This document shows, piece after piece, positions 29,831 to 38,954 of a stretch of DNA of 64,000 nucleotides. The notes under the pieces are model-generated. The model saw only the letters and a list, made by a program, of their open reading frames with translations. It searched no databases and was not told where the DNA came from. A program made the position numbers and the translations under genes. Origin of the DNA: Streptomyces tibetensis (GTDB lineage: Bacteria; Actinomycetota; Actinomycetes; Streptomycetales; Streptomycetaceae). Numbering within the stretch: position 1 is the first letter of the stretch; every line of letters begins with the position of its first letter. The DNA lies in the NCBI RefSeq assembly GCF_007655005.1, contig NZ_SZVW01000002.1, positions 186,001 to 250,000 of the forward strand. Direction: 5' to 3'.

Positions 29831-29887
29831 CGGACCGGCGCTGGAGGTCACGGTCGGCGCCGATGGGTTCCGGGACGCCGACGAGTC

Positions 29888-30056
29888 GGGACTCCGGGTC
29901 GGGACTCCGGGTCGGGACGCCGGGCCGGGACGCCGGACCGGGACGCCGGACCGGGACGCCGGACCGGGACGCCGGACCGGGACTCCGGGCCGGGACTCCG
30001 GGCCGGGACTCCGGGCCGGGACTCCGGGCCGGGACTCCGGGCCGGGACTCCGGGCC
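29888..30056. repeat. 13-bp minisatellite, 13 copies
   Basis: Thirteen head-to-tail 13-bp units in three variants: GGGACTCCGGGTC, GGGACGCCGGACC and GGGACTCCGGGCC, grouped in blocks, which shows local duplication. It fills a third of the 501-bp gap between the nucleotidyltransferase and the TetR gene. The rest holds short CGCTGCACCGCC repeats near 30140. As 13 is not divisible by three it is unlikely to code for protein. No gene is seen in the gap. Confidence 0.97.
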
Positions 30057-30331
30057 GGGGCGCCGATGAGGCGGGACGTGGGCACGGCCCTGCGCGACGG
30101 CGTAGGGCACCGCCTCGAGCCGCACCGCCCGCTGGCGCTGCGCTGCACCGCCCGCTGCACCGCCCGCTGCGCTGCCGACGGTGTGGAAGAGCCGGCCGTG
30201 GCATGGCGAAGGGGCTGGTGTGACCCATGCGGTCCGACGCTCCCACGCGCCCGCAGACGGCTACGATCACGTGGTGCGTCCGAGGGTCTCGCCCTCGGCA
30301 CGGCGCTCTTCGAGAGGTGATCCCCGACCCC

Positions 30332-30922
30332 ATGCCCAGAGCCGGTCTCACCCCCGAGCGCCTCGTCGCGGCCGCGGTCGAGCTCGCCGACGAGGCCGGG
30401 TTCGAGGGCGTCACCCTGTCCGCGCTGGCCCGCCGGTTCGGAGTGAAGGACGCGAGTCTGTACAGCCACGTCCGGAGTCTGAAGGACCTGCGGACCCGCA
30501 TGGCCCTCCTCGCCGGTGGCGAGATGATCGACCGGATCGCGGAGGCGGTCGAGGGGCGGGAGGCCGGCCGGGACACGCTCGCCGCCTTCGCCGCCGCCTA
30601 CCGGGCCTACGCCCTGGAGCACCCCGGCCGGTACGCGGCGACCCAGATCGCCATCGACCGGGAACTCGTCACGGACTCCCCCGCGATGCGGCGAACGGCG
30701 GACGTCACGTACGGCATGCTCCGCGCCTACGGCCTGGAGGAACCCGACCTCACCGACGCCGTGCGCCTGCTGCGCAGCACCTTCCACGGCTACTGCGCCC
30801 TGGAGTCCACCGGCGCCTTCGGCGCACCCCGTGACGTGCAGGTCTCCTGGGACAGGGCGATCGACGCCCTGCACGTACTGCTTTTGAACTGGCCGGGCGA
30901 GAAGAGGACATGCGATGGCTGA
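30332..30922 (+). CDS. TetR-family transcriptional regulator with WHG-type domain
   Basis: A 196-residue protein starting MPRAGLTPERLVAAAVEL at 30332; a GTG at 30317 in the same frame is an alternative with GAGAGG before it. The helix-turn-helix is LSALARRFGVKDASLYSHVR, residues about 28-47. The C-terminal ligand domain has the FHGYCALESTGAFG pattern of WHG (TetR_C_33-like) regulators. It overlaps the following kinase-like gene by eight bases, so it likely controls that gene. Confidence 0.9.
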   Translation: MPRAGLTPERLVAAAVELADEAGFEGVTLSALARRFGVKDASLYSHVRSLKDLRTRMALLAGGEMIDRIAEAVEGREAGRDTLAAFAAAYRAYALEHPGRYAATQIAIDRELVTDSPAMRRTADVTYGMLRAYGLEEPDLTDAVRLLRSTFHGYCALESTGAFGAPRDVQVSWDRAIDALHVLLLNWPGEKRTCDG

Positions 30923-31907
30923 ACGCACCCGATCCGACGAGAGGGCCGGTGACATAGCGGAGCTCCACCGCCTCGGCACCGGCCCGTGGACCATGGCCCC
31001 TGTCACCCGGGGCGCCCTCGGCCAGATCTGGAAACTCTCCGGGAACGGCCGCTCCTGGGCCGTGAAGGAACTCCTCTTCGGCTGCGACGAGGCCCAGGTC
31101 GCCCGCGAGGCCGCCTTACGGGACGCCGCGGCGGATCTGGGCATCGCCTCGCCCCGGCTCCACCCCGACCGGCACGGCGCCCACGTCTCCCGCCTCGACT
31201 CCCCGGGCGGCGGCTCCTGGGTGAAGCTGTACGACTGGGTCGACGGCGCCGAGGCGGACGCCCGCGACCCGGACGTCCTGGACTGGTTCGGCCGGACCAT
31301 GGCACTGCTCCACCAGGCCGGCGAGGGAGCCGTCGAGACCCCGGGCGACTGGTACGAGCGGTGCCCCGACGACGCCGACTGGGAGGACGTCCTCAAGAAG
31401 GTGCGGGACGCCGGCCTGCCGTGGTCGGACCAACTGGAGCGGTTCGTCGCCACGTCCGCGCCGCCGCTGGCCTACTGGGTGACCCCCTCACCGCCCGGCG
31501 ACCTGGTGATCTCCCACCTCGACCTCCAGCCTCAGAACGTGCTGATCGGCCGGGACGGGCCCGTCCTCCTGGACTGGGACAACGCCGGTCCCGTCGCGGC
31601 GGAGCGGGAGTTCGCACGCGCCCTCTACGTCTGGTCCGGCGGCAACGACGTGGACATAGCCTGCGCACGGCGCCTGGCCCGGGCGTACCGCGAGGCCGGC
31701 GGCCGGGCCGTCCTCACCGGCCCGGAATCCTTCTCGATGCTCTTCGCCACGGCCCTGAACTACATTCATGTGCAGGCCGCGACGGCCGTCGATCCCGCCG
31801 TGACGGCCGCGCAGCGCGAGTTCGGCGGACGGCAGGCCGTGACCTGCCTGCGCGACGCTCCCGACCTCGCCGCCGTCTCCCTGCTGGTCGCCGCGCTCGA
31901 CACCTAG
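30915..31907 (+). CDS. Aminoglycoside phosphotransferase-family (kinase-like) protein
   Basis: A 330-residue protein with the APH kinase fold: nucleotide-binding lobe with WAVKELLFG (Lys), catalytic loop SHLDLQPQNVLI (Asp) and metal-binding VLLDWDNAGPV. The family phosphorylates small molecules such as aminoglycosides, choline or fructosamine; the substrate here cannot be told. Coupled to the TetR gene by an 8-bp overlap, which suggests an inducible resistance or salvage enzyme. Its stop overlaps the convergent PEP-mutase-type gene by four bases. Confidence 0.88.
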   Translation: MAERTRSDERAGDIAELHRLGTGPWTMAPVTRGALGQIWKLSGNGRSWAVKELLFGCDEAQVAREAALRDAAADLGIASPRLHPDRHGAHVSRLDSPGGGSWVKLYDWVDGAEADARDPDVLDWFGRTMALLHQAGEGAVETPGDWYERCPDDADWEDVLKKVRDAGLPWSDQLERFVATSAPPLAYWVTPSPPGDLVISHLDLQPQNVLIGRDGPVLLDWDNAGPVAAEREFARALYVWSGGNDVDIACARRLARAYREAGGRAVLTGPESFSMLFATALNYIHVQAATAVDPAVTAAQREFGGRQAVTCLRDAPDLAAVSLLVAALDT

Positions 31908-32734
31908 GGCCGCCTGGTCCGGGTGCCGGCCCTGCCGGGGACGCGGTTCGGCGCGGCGAGCCCCGCCACGTCGTCGTACGGCGGTGTGGTGCCCGTCGGT
32001 GGCCGGCCCGCGCGGATGTCGGCCGCGGCCTCCAGCGCCGCGCCCAGTGCCCGCCGGTACAGCAGCGAGCCGAGGCTGACCCGGCGTACGCCGGCGTCGG
32101 CGAGGAGGGCGACGGACGGGCCGCCGGGCGAGTAGAGGACGTTGAGGGGCACCTCCAGGTGGCGCACCAGCGACTCGATCCCCCGCATGTCGGTGAGGCC
32201 GGGCACGAACACCCCGTCCGCGCCCGCCTGTTGATAGGCGTCCAGGCGCGCCAGGGTGCCGTCGCCGTCGCCCAGCCAGTGGGTGTCGGTACGGGCGTTG
32301 ACGAACAGGCCGGGAGCGGCCCGCTTGACCGCCGCGATCTTCGCCGCGTGCCGGGCGGTCGGCCCGAGACCGTCCTCCAGATTGATACCGACCGCTCCGA
32401 CGGCGTACAACTCCCGTGCGAACTCGGCCACCTCGTCCGGGTCGTCGCTGAATCCGCCCTCCGCGTCGACGGACAGCAGAAACGGCTCGGATCCCAGGGC
32501 CACGGCCAGCCGCAGCGTCTCCTCCCGGGTCGCCGCCGCACCGTCGGGCAGACCCGCCGCCGCGGCGACGCCGAGGCTCGTCGTCCCGACCGCCGCGAAG
32601 CCCTGCCCCGCGAGGGCCCGGGCGGATGCGTGATCCCAGGCGCCTGGCAGGAGCAGGGGCTCCGCGGCCCGGTGAAGGGCGGTGAAGGCGGTGGCGGACC
32701 GGCGGGACGGCGGCTGCTGCGGATCTGCGGTCAT
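31904..32734 (-). CDS. Isocitrate lyase/PEP mutase superfamily enzyme
   Basis: A 276-residue TIM-barrel protein. The motifs of the superfamily are seen: LLPGAWDHASARALAGQGF, metal-site LLSVDAEGGFSDDPDEV, NLEDGLGP, VNARTDTHWLG and GVFVPGLTDMRGI. The key cysteine of true isocitrate lyases is absent, as in oxaloacetase, carboxyphosphonoenolpyruvate or 2-methylisocitrate-like members. It probably makes or breaks a C-C or C-P bond in an acyl keto acid. It lies 120 bp after the DUF2264 gene on the same strand and could be read with it. Confidence 0.88.
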   Translation of the reverse strand: MTADPQQPPSRRSATAFTALHRAAEPLLLPGAWDHASARALAGQGFAAVGTTSLGVAAAAGLPDGAAATREETLRLAVALGSEPFLLSVDAEGGFSDDPDEVAEFARELYAVGAVGINLEDGLGPTARHAAKIAAVKRAAPGLFVNARTDTHWLGDGDGTLARLDAYQQAGADGVFVPGLTDMRGIESLVRHLEVPLNVLYSPGGPSVALLADAGVRRVSLGSLLYRRALGAALEAAADIRAGRPPTGTTPPYDDVAGLAAPNRVPGRAGTRTRRP

Positions 32735-32854
32735 GGCGTCAGGCTAGGCCGGGTTCGCTTCGGCGCGGACCGAAGGACGACGGACCACGGGCCACGACCC
32801 CGTCCGGTTCGAGGTTGCGACCGAGGGTGGTGTGCGGTCCCCCGGATCGCCCAC

Positions 32855-34537
32855 TCAGCCGACGTGCACGCCGGTCGCGTCCAGCCGGACCTCCACCTCG
32901 GGCCCGCCACTCCAGCGGACCGTCAGCCGCTCGTCCCCGGAAGCGGTTACCGCGACCGTTTCCGCCAGCGGGACCGGATCCGCCTCGGCGGTGAGCCGGG
33001 CCAGGGCGACGAACAGGGTGGAGTCCCCGGTGGTGACGCCGCAGAGGTCGGCGTCGAGACCGACGGCGGGCAGCAGTTCCGCCCGGGTGCCGTCCGGCGC
33101 GGCCCAGCCGGTCACGCGGACCTCCGTTCCCGGCTCCACTCCCGAGACCAGATGCGCCCGCACCTCCGCCGCCCCGCGCACCAGCACCACACTCGTCACC
33201 CGCGCTCCCCCGCCGGCCGTGTGCCGGGAAGCCGCCCAGCCCTCGCCCACGCCGAGCGGTTCGATGCCCGTGCGGCTCGGGTCGCCGCCGACGAGGACGC
33301 TGTTGTCGTACGAGTCCGCGGGTGTCGTCACGGTGGAGTACGCCAGCCGCGTGTAGTACGGGTCGTAGCGGACGTCCTCGCTGCCGTGGTTGTGGAGGCG
33401 GACCACACCGTCGGAACGGGTGGACTGGAGCAGCCAGTTGGGAGGGCCGACGGGGGTGACGAAGTCCGCGCGTTCGGCTGGGGCGGGTTCCTCCGGTGCC
33501 GTCCACACCTCGTGGTCGGGGGGCAGGAGCAGGCCGAGGAAGCCCTTGCTCGCCCAGTACGGCGAGGCCGGGCCCGAATAGCCCTGCAGGACGGACTCGT
33601 CGTAGCCGTGCCAGCCGAGGGAGAGCAGGCCCCGGTCGTCCACCGCGCCCCGGTCCAGGAAGTACTTCAGCGCACCCGAGGCCAGCCGCCGGGTCTCGCC
33701 GGGGGGCAGCGGCGTACGGCCGGTCAGCGCGCCGAGCCACAGCGGGGCCGTCGTGGCGAAGCGGTACGTCAGCGAACGGCCCTGATGCATGGGGGCGCCG
33801 TCGCCGCCGAACAGGCGGGCGTAGTCGGAAAGGTGCCGGCAGAGGCGGTCGCCGTACAGCTCCAGCAGTCGCTCGTCGCGCTCCAGCCAGGCGTGCAGCA
33901 CCGGGTAGAGGTGCATCGCCCAGCCGTTGTAGTAGTCGTACTTGCGGCCGTCGCCGTCGGTGTACCAGCCGTCGCCGACGTACCACTGCTCGATGCGTTC
34001 CAGGCCGCGGTCGATCGCCGCGCGGGAGGCGCCCGCCTCGTGGCCGATCTCGGCCAGGAAGCCGCCCACGGTGACCGGGAACAGCTCCCAGTTGCAGGGC
34101 CAGGGCTCGGCCGTGAGGGCGTCGGCCAGCCAGGCGGCCGTCCGCTGGCGCACGCCCTCGTCCAGGCGGTCCCAAAGCAGGTCCCGCGTGAGGCGCAGGG
34201 CCAGGGCGATGGACGCCGCCTCCACCAGGGACTGGTGGCGGTCCTCGATGCCGGGCCAGACGCCCGAGACGCCGGCGGCGAGGCCGGTCGCGTAACGCTC
34301 CAGGGCCTTCTCGTCGCGGCGGAAGGCGGCGAGCAGCAGGGTGCGGGCGTAGCCCTCCAGGCCGTCGGAGAGGCGGCCCGTCCAGCTGGCCCGGTCGCCG
34401 GGCAGGTGGTAGAGCGCGCGGTCCTCGGTGGCGTACGGCTCGACGGCGGTGAGCAGGGAGTCGGCCGCCGCCTCCCAGTGGGCGCGGGTGTAGCCGGTGA
34501 ACGGGGACGTCGTGCGGTCGGCGGGAGGCAGGTGCAT
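32855..34537 (-). CDS. DUF2264-domain protein, probable polysaccharide-degrading (GH154-like) enzyme
   Basis: A 560-residue protein without signal peptide. The N-terminal two thirds look like an alpha/alpha barrel (DRHQSLVEAASIALALRLTR, PWPCNWELFPVTVGGFLAE, DGDGRKYDYYNGWAMHLYPV), matching DUF2264; the end is a beta-rich domain. I recall DUF2264 being linked to GH154 beta-glucuronidases, but cannot check this. Position next to a rhamnogalacturonan acetylesterase and lyase supports a part in breaking down imported pectic fragments. A hairpin at 34578-34613 separates it from the acetylesterase. The ribosome binding site is weak. Confidence 0.78.
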   Translation of the reverse strand: MHLPPADRTTSPFTGYTRAHWEAAADSLLTAVEPYATEDRALYHLPGDRASWTGRLSDGLEGYARTLLLAAFRRDEKALERYATGLAAGVSGVWPGIEDRHQSLVEAASIALALRLTRDLLWDRLDEGVRQRTAAWLADALTAEPWPCNWELFPVTVGGFLAEIGHEAGASRAAIDRGLERIEQWYVGDGWYTDGDGRKYDYYNGWAMHLYPVLHAWLERDERLLELYGDRLCRHLSDYARLFGGDGAPMHQGRSLTYRFATTAPLWLGALTGRTPLPPGETRRLASGALKYFLDRGAVDDRGLLSLGWHGYDESVLQGYSGPASPYWASKGFLGLLLPPDHEVWTAPEEPAPAERADFVTPVGPPNWLLQSTRSDGVVRLHNHGSEDVRYDPYYTRLAYSTVTTPADSYDNSVLVGGDPSRTGIEPLGVGEGWAASRHTAGGGARVTSVVLVRGAAEVRAHLVSGVEPGTEVRVTGWAAPDGTRAELLPAVGLDADLCGVTTGDSTLFVALARLTAEADPVPLAETVAVTASGDERLTVRWSGGPEVEVRLDATGVHVG

Positions 34538-34577
34538 CGGGTGTCTTTCGTGCTCGGGCCGGTGGATACGGATCGGA

Positions 34578-34613
34578 CCTGGAGCGCCCCGGTTCCGGTC
34601 GGGGCGCCCCAGG
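34578..34613 (-). terminator. Hairpin just after the acetylesterase stop codon
   Basis: GCGCCCCG at 34584-34591 pairs with CGGGGCGC at 34600-34607, and the stem continues past a single mismatch with CCTGG (34578-34582) and CCAGG (34609-34613). It begins three bases after the acetylesterase stop and 40 bp before the DUF2264 start, so it would stop or attenuate transcription between them. Confidence 0.78.
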
Positions 34614-34616
34614 GGC

Positions 34617-35660
34617 TCATCCCACCCGCACGGTGCCCTTCGGCACCAGATGCCGGGTGACGAGTTCGTCGCGGACGAGGCCCGCGTAGGCCGTCGCCCC
34701 GCGCACGGAGGTGTGCGTGTTGTCCCGCGCCTCGTTGGTGAGGTACAGCGCCTTGGAGCCTTCCACGCCGAGGGACTCCACCAGCGCCTTGGTCTTCGCC
34801 GTGAGGTCGATCAGCGGGACGCCCCGGGCCGCGGCGACCTCGCGGATGACGGCCGGGTGGTCGACACCGAGGCCGTTGACCAGGAGCGCGGTTCCGTTGT
34901 TCAGCGTGCCGTCGGGGTTGAACCAGCGCCGCACGATGGGAGTGACAAGGACCGGCTGTCCGCCCTGTTCCCGGACGCCGGCCACCAGGGTTTCCAGGTT
35001 GGCCCGGTAGGTGGCCTCGTCCGTGGTCTTGTCGTTGTGGGCGAGCTGGACCAGGACCAGATCACCGGGGCGGATCAGGGGCCGTACGGTGGCCCACAGC
35101 TGCGGGTTCCCCAGATACGTGACCGTACTCTCCCCGGAATCGGCGTAGTTGGCGACGGACACGCCTTTGCGGAGGTACTGGGGCAGTTGCTGGCCCCAGC
35201 CGGAGTACGGGTCGCCGGGCTGGTCGCAGACGGTGGAGTCGCCGACCAGGAAGATCTGGCGGGCGTGCCGGGCCCGCTTGACCTCGATCCCGGCGAGGGC
35301 GGGGGCGGTCCCGCCGATCCTCAGGTCGAGACCGGGGGTTCCCTCGGGGCCGGTGGGCTCACCCTCGGGGGTGCGCACGTTCACCGTGAAACTGCGGGTG
35401 ACGCGTCGTCCGGCCGGTGCGGCCGTCTCGGGGAGCAGGGAGCGGCGGCTCTCACCGGTGACGCTCGTGCTGGACGCCGCCTTGCCGCCGAGTGTGACCC
35501 GTACGTCGTACGTGCCCGGCGGGACGTCGAAGTGGCAGGCGCCGGCGGCACAGTGGGCGAGGCCTCGGTCCCCGCTCCTCGCATCCGCGTGGGCGGGTAC
35601 GGACGACAACGCGGTCCCCAGGGTCACCGCCGCGACGACGGCGATGCTGAAACGTCTCAC
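34617..35660 (-). CDS. Secreted rhamnogalacturonan acetylesterase (GDSL/SGNH, CE12 type)
   Basis: A 347-residue protein from GTG 35660, after GGGAGGAGCC; the product opens with a Sec signal (MRRFSIAVVAAVTLGTALSS, cleavage near AHA). A small beta-domain follows (FDVPPGTYDVRVTLGG), then the SGNH hydrolase: catalytic Ser in IFLVGDSTVCDQPGDPYSG, Gly in NYADSGEST, Asn in VQLAHNDKT and Asp/His in ARDNTHTSVRGA. This order and the GDSTVCD start match rhamnogalacturonan acetylesterases, which remove acetyl groups from pectin backbone. Divergent from the PL4 lyase, sharing two operator-like palindromes. Confidence 0.88.
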   Translation of the reverse strand: MRRFSIAVVAAVTLGTALSSVPAHADARSGDRGLAHCAAGACHFDVPPGTYDVRVTLGGKAASSTSVTGESRRSLLPETAAPAGRRVTRSFTVNVRTPEGEPTGPEGTPGLDLRIGGTAPALAGIEVKRARHARQIFLVGDSTVCDQPGDPYSGWGQQLPQYLRKGVSVANYADSGESTVTYLGNPQLWATVRPLIRPGDLVLVQLAHNDKTTDEATYRANLETLVAGVREQGGQPVLVTPIVRRWFNPDGTLNNGTALLVNGLGVDHPAVIREVAAARGVPLIDLTAKTKALVESLGVEGSKALYLTNEARDNTHTSVRGATAYAGLVRDELVTRHLVPKGTVRVG

Positions 35661-35712
35661 TCCAGGCTCCTCCCGGCACACGACACGACCTGGAGGGGGA
35701 CCGTACTCCGCC

Positions 35713-35728
35713 GGACAAGCGCTTTCTA
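35713..35728. promoter_or_regulatory. Operator-like palindrome, TAGAAA type (site 2)
   Basis: GGACAAGCGCTTTCTA at 35713-35728 (reverse TAGAAAGCGCTTGTCC), with the perfect core AAGCGCTT. It lies 52 bp before the acetylesterase start and 124 bp before the PL4 lyase start, in their shared promoter region. Same pattern as 14193-14208 and 62007-62022. Confidence 0.62.
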
Positions 35729-35768
35729 GACCCCGAACAGCATTCACCAGATCTACCTCCCGGCATGA

Positions 35769-35784
35769 GTGAAAGCCCTTTCGC
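35769..35784. promoter_or_regulatory. Degenerate second operator-like palindrome with overlapping TTTCGCGAAA
   Basis: GTGAAAGCCCTTTCGC at 35769-35784 keeps the GAAAGC/CTTTC arms of the TAGAAA-type site, 41 bp downstream of site 2. Its right arm overlaps the perfect palindrome TTTCGCGAAA at about 35779-35788. It may be a second binding site for the same regulator in the divergent promoter. Confidence 0.4.
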
Positions 35785-35851
35785 GAAATCGATTCAACTG
35801 TCACTCTCGCTCCCACCGCACTCCCCCCACCTTGCGCAGGAGGCACCCCCC

Positions 35852-37516
35852 ATGCCCGGAGCCACGAACAGACCGGTCGGCCGCCGCGCCGTCGTCCTCG
35901 CCGCCACGGCCGGTGCCGTCGGCGCGACCCTCGCCCGCCCGGCGCACGCCGCCGGTTTCGGCTGGACCGACGACGGCGCGAACTACGTCGTCGACACCGG
36001 CGCCCAGCTCGTCTTCAAGGTCGCCAAATCCACCGGCGACCTGACCTCCCTGGTCTACCGGGGCACGGAGTACCAGGGCTACGGGGGCATGAACTCGCAC
36101 ATCGAGTCGGGCCTCGGCGCCTCCACCGTGAGTATCAAGCAGTCCGGTACGACGATCCTGGTCTCCGTCACGCACGGCACGCTGAGGCACTACTACGCGG
36201 CCCGCAGCGGCGAGAACAACGTCTACCTGTGGACGAACAAGGCCGACACGTCCGTCACCGCGAGCCGGTACATCGTGCGGGTGCGAAAGGGCGCCTTCCT
36301 CAACGACGAGCCCGACTCCTACACCTACGCGCCCACCACCATCGAGGCCTCGGACGTCTTCAGGAAGTCCGACGGCCAGACCCGCTCCAAGCACTACTCC
36401 AAGCTGCGCGTCATGGACTACGACCACATCGGCTGGTCCGCCGGCGGTGTCGGCCTGTGGATGGTGCGCAGCAACCACGAGAAGGCCGCCGGCGGCCCCT
36501 TCTACCGCTCCCTGCTGCGCCACCAGAGCGCGGACGGCGGGGGTCTCTACGAGATCCTCCACTACGGCCAGAACCAGACCGAGGCGCAGCGCTTTGGGCT
36601 CCAGGGGCCGTACGTCATCGCCTTCACGGACGGCGGGGCGCCCTCCTCGGCGCTGCACGCGGGCACGCTGACGACACCCTGGGCCGACTCGCTCGGCATC
36701 GCGGGGTACGTGCCGGCGAGCGGGCGGGGCAAGGTGGCGGGCGTCGGGATCTCCGGGCGGAATACGGCGTACCCGTACACGGTCGGGCTCGCCAACGCGT
36801 CGGCGCAGTACTGGGGTCCGGCACGTTCCTCGGACGGCTGGTTCTCCCTTTCCGGTGTGCTGCCGGGCACGTACACGCTGACGGTGTACAAGGGCGAGCT
36901 CGCGGTGTACACCACGTCGGTGAGCGTGTCGGCCGGGGGCACGACGACCCTGAACACGATCGCGATCCCGTCCTCCAACGACCCCTCCAACGCCAACGTG
37001 ATCTGGCGGATCGGCGACTGGAACGGCACGCCCGGCGGGTTCAAGAACGCGGACCTGATGACCTACGCGCATCCGTCCGACACGCGGGCCGCGTCCTGGA
37101 CCGGGAACGTGGTCGTCGGCAACGGCGAGACGGCGGCCTTCCCCTGCTACCTCTGGAAGGACGTCAACAGCGGGATCCTGGTGTATTTCAAGCTGACGGC
37201 GGCCCAGGCGGCCGCCGCGCACACCCTGCGCATCGGGGTGACGACGGCGTACGCGAACGGCCGGCCCCAGGTCACCGTCAACGACGCCTGGACCTCGGCG
37301 ATCCCCGCCCCGCCCACCCAGCCGGACACCCGGTCGCTGACCAACGGTTCCTACCGGGGCAACAACCACACGTTCACGTACAGCGTCCCGGCGTCCGCCT
37401 GGAAGACGGACACGAGTCAGTACAACGTGCTCAGGATCGACGTGGTGAGCGGGTCGGGGGCGAGCGGGTTCCTCAGCGCGGGGACGGCCATCGACGCGAT
37501 CGACCTGCTGGCCTGA
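35852..37516 (+). CDS. Secreted rhamnogalacturonan lyase, polysaccharide lyase family 4 type
   Basis: A 554-residue protein from ATG 35852, after GCAGGAGGC. The Tat signal is RPVGRRAVVLAATAGAVGAT with cleavage near HAA. Domain I (to about residue 280) is a beta-supersandwich (FKVAKSTGDLTSLVYRGTEY; TRSKHYSKLRVMDYDHIGWS); domain II (about 290-375) is fibronectin-like (YTLTVYKGELAVYTTSVSV); domain III (about 385-554) is a jelly-roll starting VIWRIGDWNGTPGGFKNAD. This order matches rhamnogalacturonan endolyase, which breaks the Rha-GalA backbone by beta-elimination outside the cell. Divergent from the acetylesterase that prepares the same polymer. Confidence 0.86.
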   Translation: MPGATNRPVGRRAVVLAATAGAVGATLARPAHAAGFGWTDDGANYVVDTGAQLVFKVAKSTGDLTSLVYRGTEYQGYGGMNSHIESGLGASTVSIKQSGTTILVSVTHGTLRHYYAARSGENNVYLWTNKADTSVTASRYIVRVRKGAFLNDEPDSYTYAPTTIEASDVFRKSDGQTRSKHYSKLRVMDYDHIGWSAGGVGLWMVRSNHEKAAGGPFYRSLLRHQSADGGGLYEILHYGQNQTEAQRFGLQGPYVIAFTDGGAPSSALHAGTLTTPWADSLGIAGYVPASGRGKVAGVGISGRNTAYPYTVGLANASAQYWGPARSSDGWFSLSGVLPGTYTLTVYKGELAVYTTSVSVSAGGTTTLNTIAIPSSNDPSNANVIWRIGDWNGTPGGFKNADLMTYAHPSDTRAASWTGNVVVGNGETAAFPCYLWKDVNSGILVYFKLTAAQAAAAHTLRIGVTTAYANGRPQVTVNDAWTSAIPAPPTQPDTRSLTNGSYRGNNHTFTYSVPASAWKTDTSQYNVLRIDVVSGSGASGFLSAGTAIDAIDLLA

Positions 37517-37540
37517 GCGCCCTCGTGACCGCCCGGGTCG

Positions 37541-38953
37541 TCATGTTCCGCGTGTCCACTGCTGGTTGGTGCCGCCGTTGCACGTGTACGTGAGGAGCGC
37601 GGCGCCGTTGGCGGTGGACGCCCCGTTCACGTCCAGGCACTCGCCGCTCGCGCGGGACCTGACGTTCACGTACGAGCCGGTGGTGGTCAGCGACCACTGC
37701 TGACTCGTCGCGGAGGACGTGCAGTTCTCCTGCGTGACCGTGCTCGCGTTCTCCTGCACGCACAGGCTGCTGTTCCTGACCATCAGCTGGTAGTAACCGC
37801 TTCCGACGGACTTGAACCAGTACTTCTGGTTGGCGCCTCCGTTGCAGTCGTACTGCTTGATCTGGGCGCCCGCCCAGAGCGACTGGCTCGTGACGTCCGC
37901 GCACTTGGACGAGTGGCGGGCGATCAGCGTGTTGTACGGGGCGCCGGTGCCGGTGACGGTTCCGGCGGCCGTGTCGATCGTGACCTCCGGCGACCAGGAC
38001 ATGGCCATCGTGGTCGAGTTGGAGAAGGTCAGCGGCAGCCACACGTACCGCGAGTCGTTGACCGTGCCGCCGAAGGAGTTGCCCCAGCGGTCGCCCAGGT
38101 AGAGGTACGAGGTGCCCGAAGTGCCCTGCACGGGCAGCACGAAGGCGGTCTGCGAGCCGTACGCCGTCGAGTCGCCGATGTTCTTCATGGCCGACCAGGG
38201 GCCGGCGATGCTGGTGGCCGTGGCGTACTGCTGCTGGTTGGGGTCCCAGCCCGTCGCGCCCGAGGTCAGCATGAAGTACACGCCGCCCCGCTTGAACAGC
38301 GCCGGTGCCTCGCGGTGGCCACCGGGCCAGGGGTTGGCGACCAGGCTCGCGACGCCGGTGTAGTCGGCGGTGAGGCGGTAGATCTGCAGGTCGTAGTTCT
38401 CGCGGGCGGCGGAGACCATGTATCCGGCTCCGTCGGTGTCGACGAAGACCGTGATGTCACGGGACATGTGCTGGCCGAGCGGGCGGAAACTGCCCTTCCA
38501 GGTGTAGTTGCCGTCCACGGTGTCGGAGACGGCGACGGCCGCGCGGGCCTCGCTGTAGTCGGTGCCGTTCTCCTTGTGCATCCACATCACGAACGTGCCG
38601 GTGGAGGCGTTGTACATGACCTTCGGCCGCTCGATGTTGGCCGTCGCGAGCTCGGGGGCGCTCGCCTCGGTCAGGACGTGGTTGCGGAACTCCCAGTTCT
38701 TCAGGTCGCTCGAGCGGTAGGCGTCGACGTACCGGAAGGTGTTGTCGGCGTTGCGGTGCTCTCCGAACCAGTAGTAGTAGCTGCCGATCTTGAGGACTCC
38801 GCCGCCGTGCGCGTGGACGGGGCCGCCCGAGGTGTCGGTGAACTGGGTGCCGTTGGTGATCGTCTGAGGCGCGGCCTGGGCGGGCCCGGCGGTGGCGAGG
38901 GCGCCGAACAGACCGAGGCAGAGGGCGAGAAGGGTGGTGCAGGCGCGTCTCAT
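37541..38953 (-). CDS. Secreted GH43 (subfamily 24-like) galactan beta-1,3-galactosidase with ricin-type CBM13
   Basis: A 470-residue protein. ATG 38953 is preferred (Sec signal MRRACTTLLALCLGLFGALA, cleavage near AQA); an in-frame GTG at 38962 would overlap the upstream gene. The GH43 propeller starts VHAHGGGVLKIGSYYYWFGE, has NIERPKVMYN and ends near residue 325. The C-terminal 130 residues are a ricin B domain with QxW-like words (NQKYW, SQQWS, NQQWT). The VHAHGGG start is typical of exo-beta-1,3-galactanases acting on arabinogalactan. Its ATG lies one base after the stop codon of the other GH43 gene, so they form a coupled pair. Confidence 0.85.
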   Translation of the reverse strand: MRRACTTLLALCLGLFGALATAGPAQAAPQTITNGTQFTDTSGGPVHAHGGGVLKIGSYYYWFGEHRNADNTFRYVDAYRSSDLKNWEFRNHVLTEASAPELATANIERPKVMYNASTGTFVMWMHKENGTDYSEARAAVAVSDTVDGNYTWKGSFRPLGQHMSRDITVFVDTDGAGYMVSAARENYDLQIYRLTADYTGVASLVANPWPGGHREAPALFKRGGVYFMLTSGATGWDPNQQQYATATSIAGPWSAMKNIGDSTAYGSQTAFVLPVQGTSGTSYLYLGDRWGNSFGGTVNDSRYVWLPLTFSNSTTMAMSWSPEVTIDTAAGTVTGTGAPYNTLIARHSSKCADVTSQSLWAGAQIKQYDCNGGANQKYWFKSVGSGYYQLMVRNSSLCVQENASTVTQENCTSSATSQQWSLTTTGSYVNVRSRASGECLDVNGASTANGAALLTYTCNGGTNQQWTRGT

Positions 38954-38954
38954 G

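Noticed and set aside
30986..34660. 1224-codon plus-strand open frame over kinase, PEP mutase-type and DUF2264 genes
   Set aside because: Opposes or shadows three clear genes, with Arg/Gly/Ala-rich nonsense composition.
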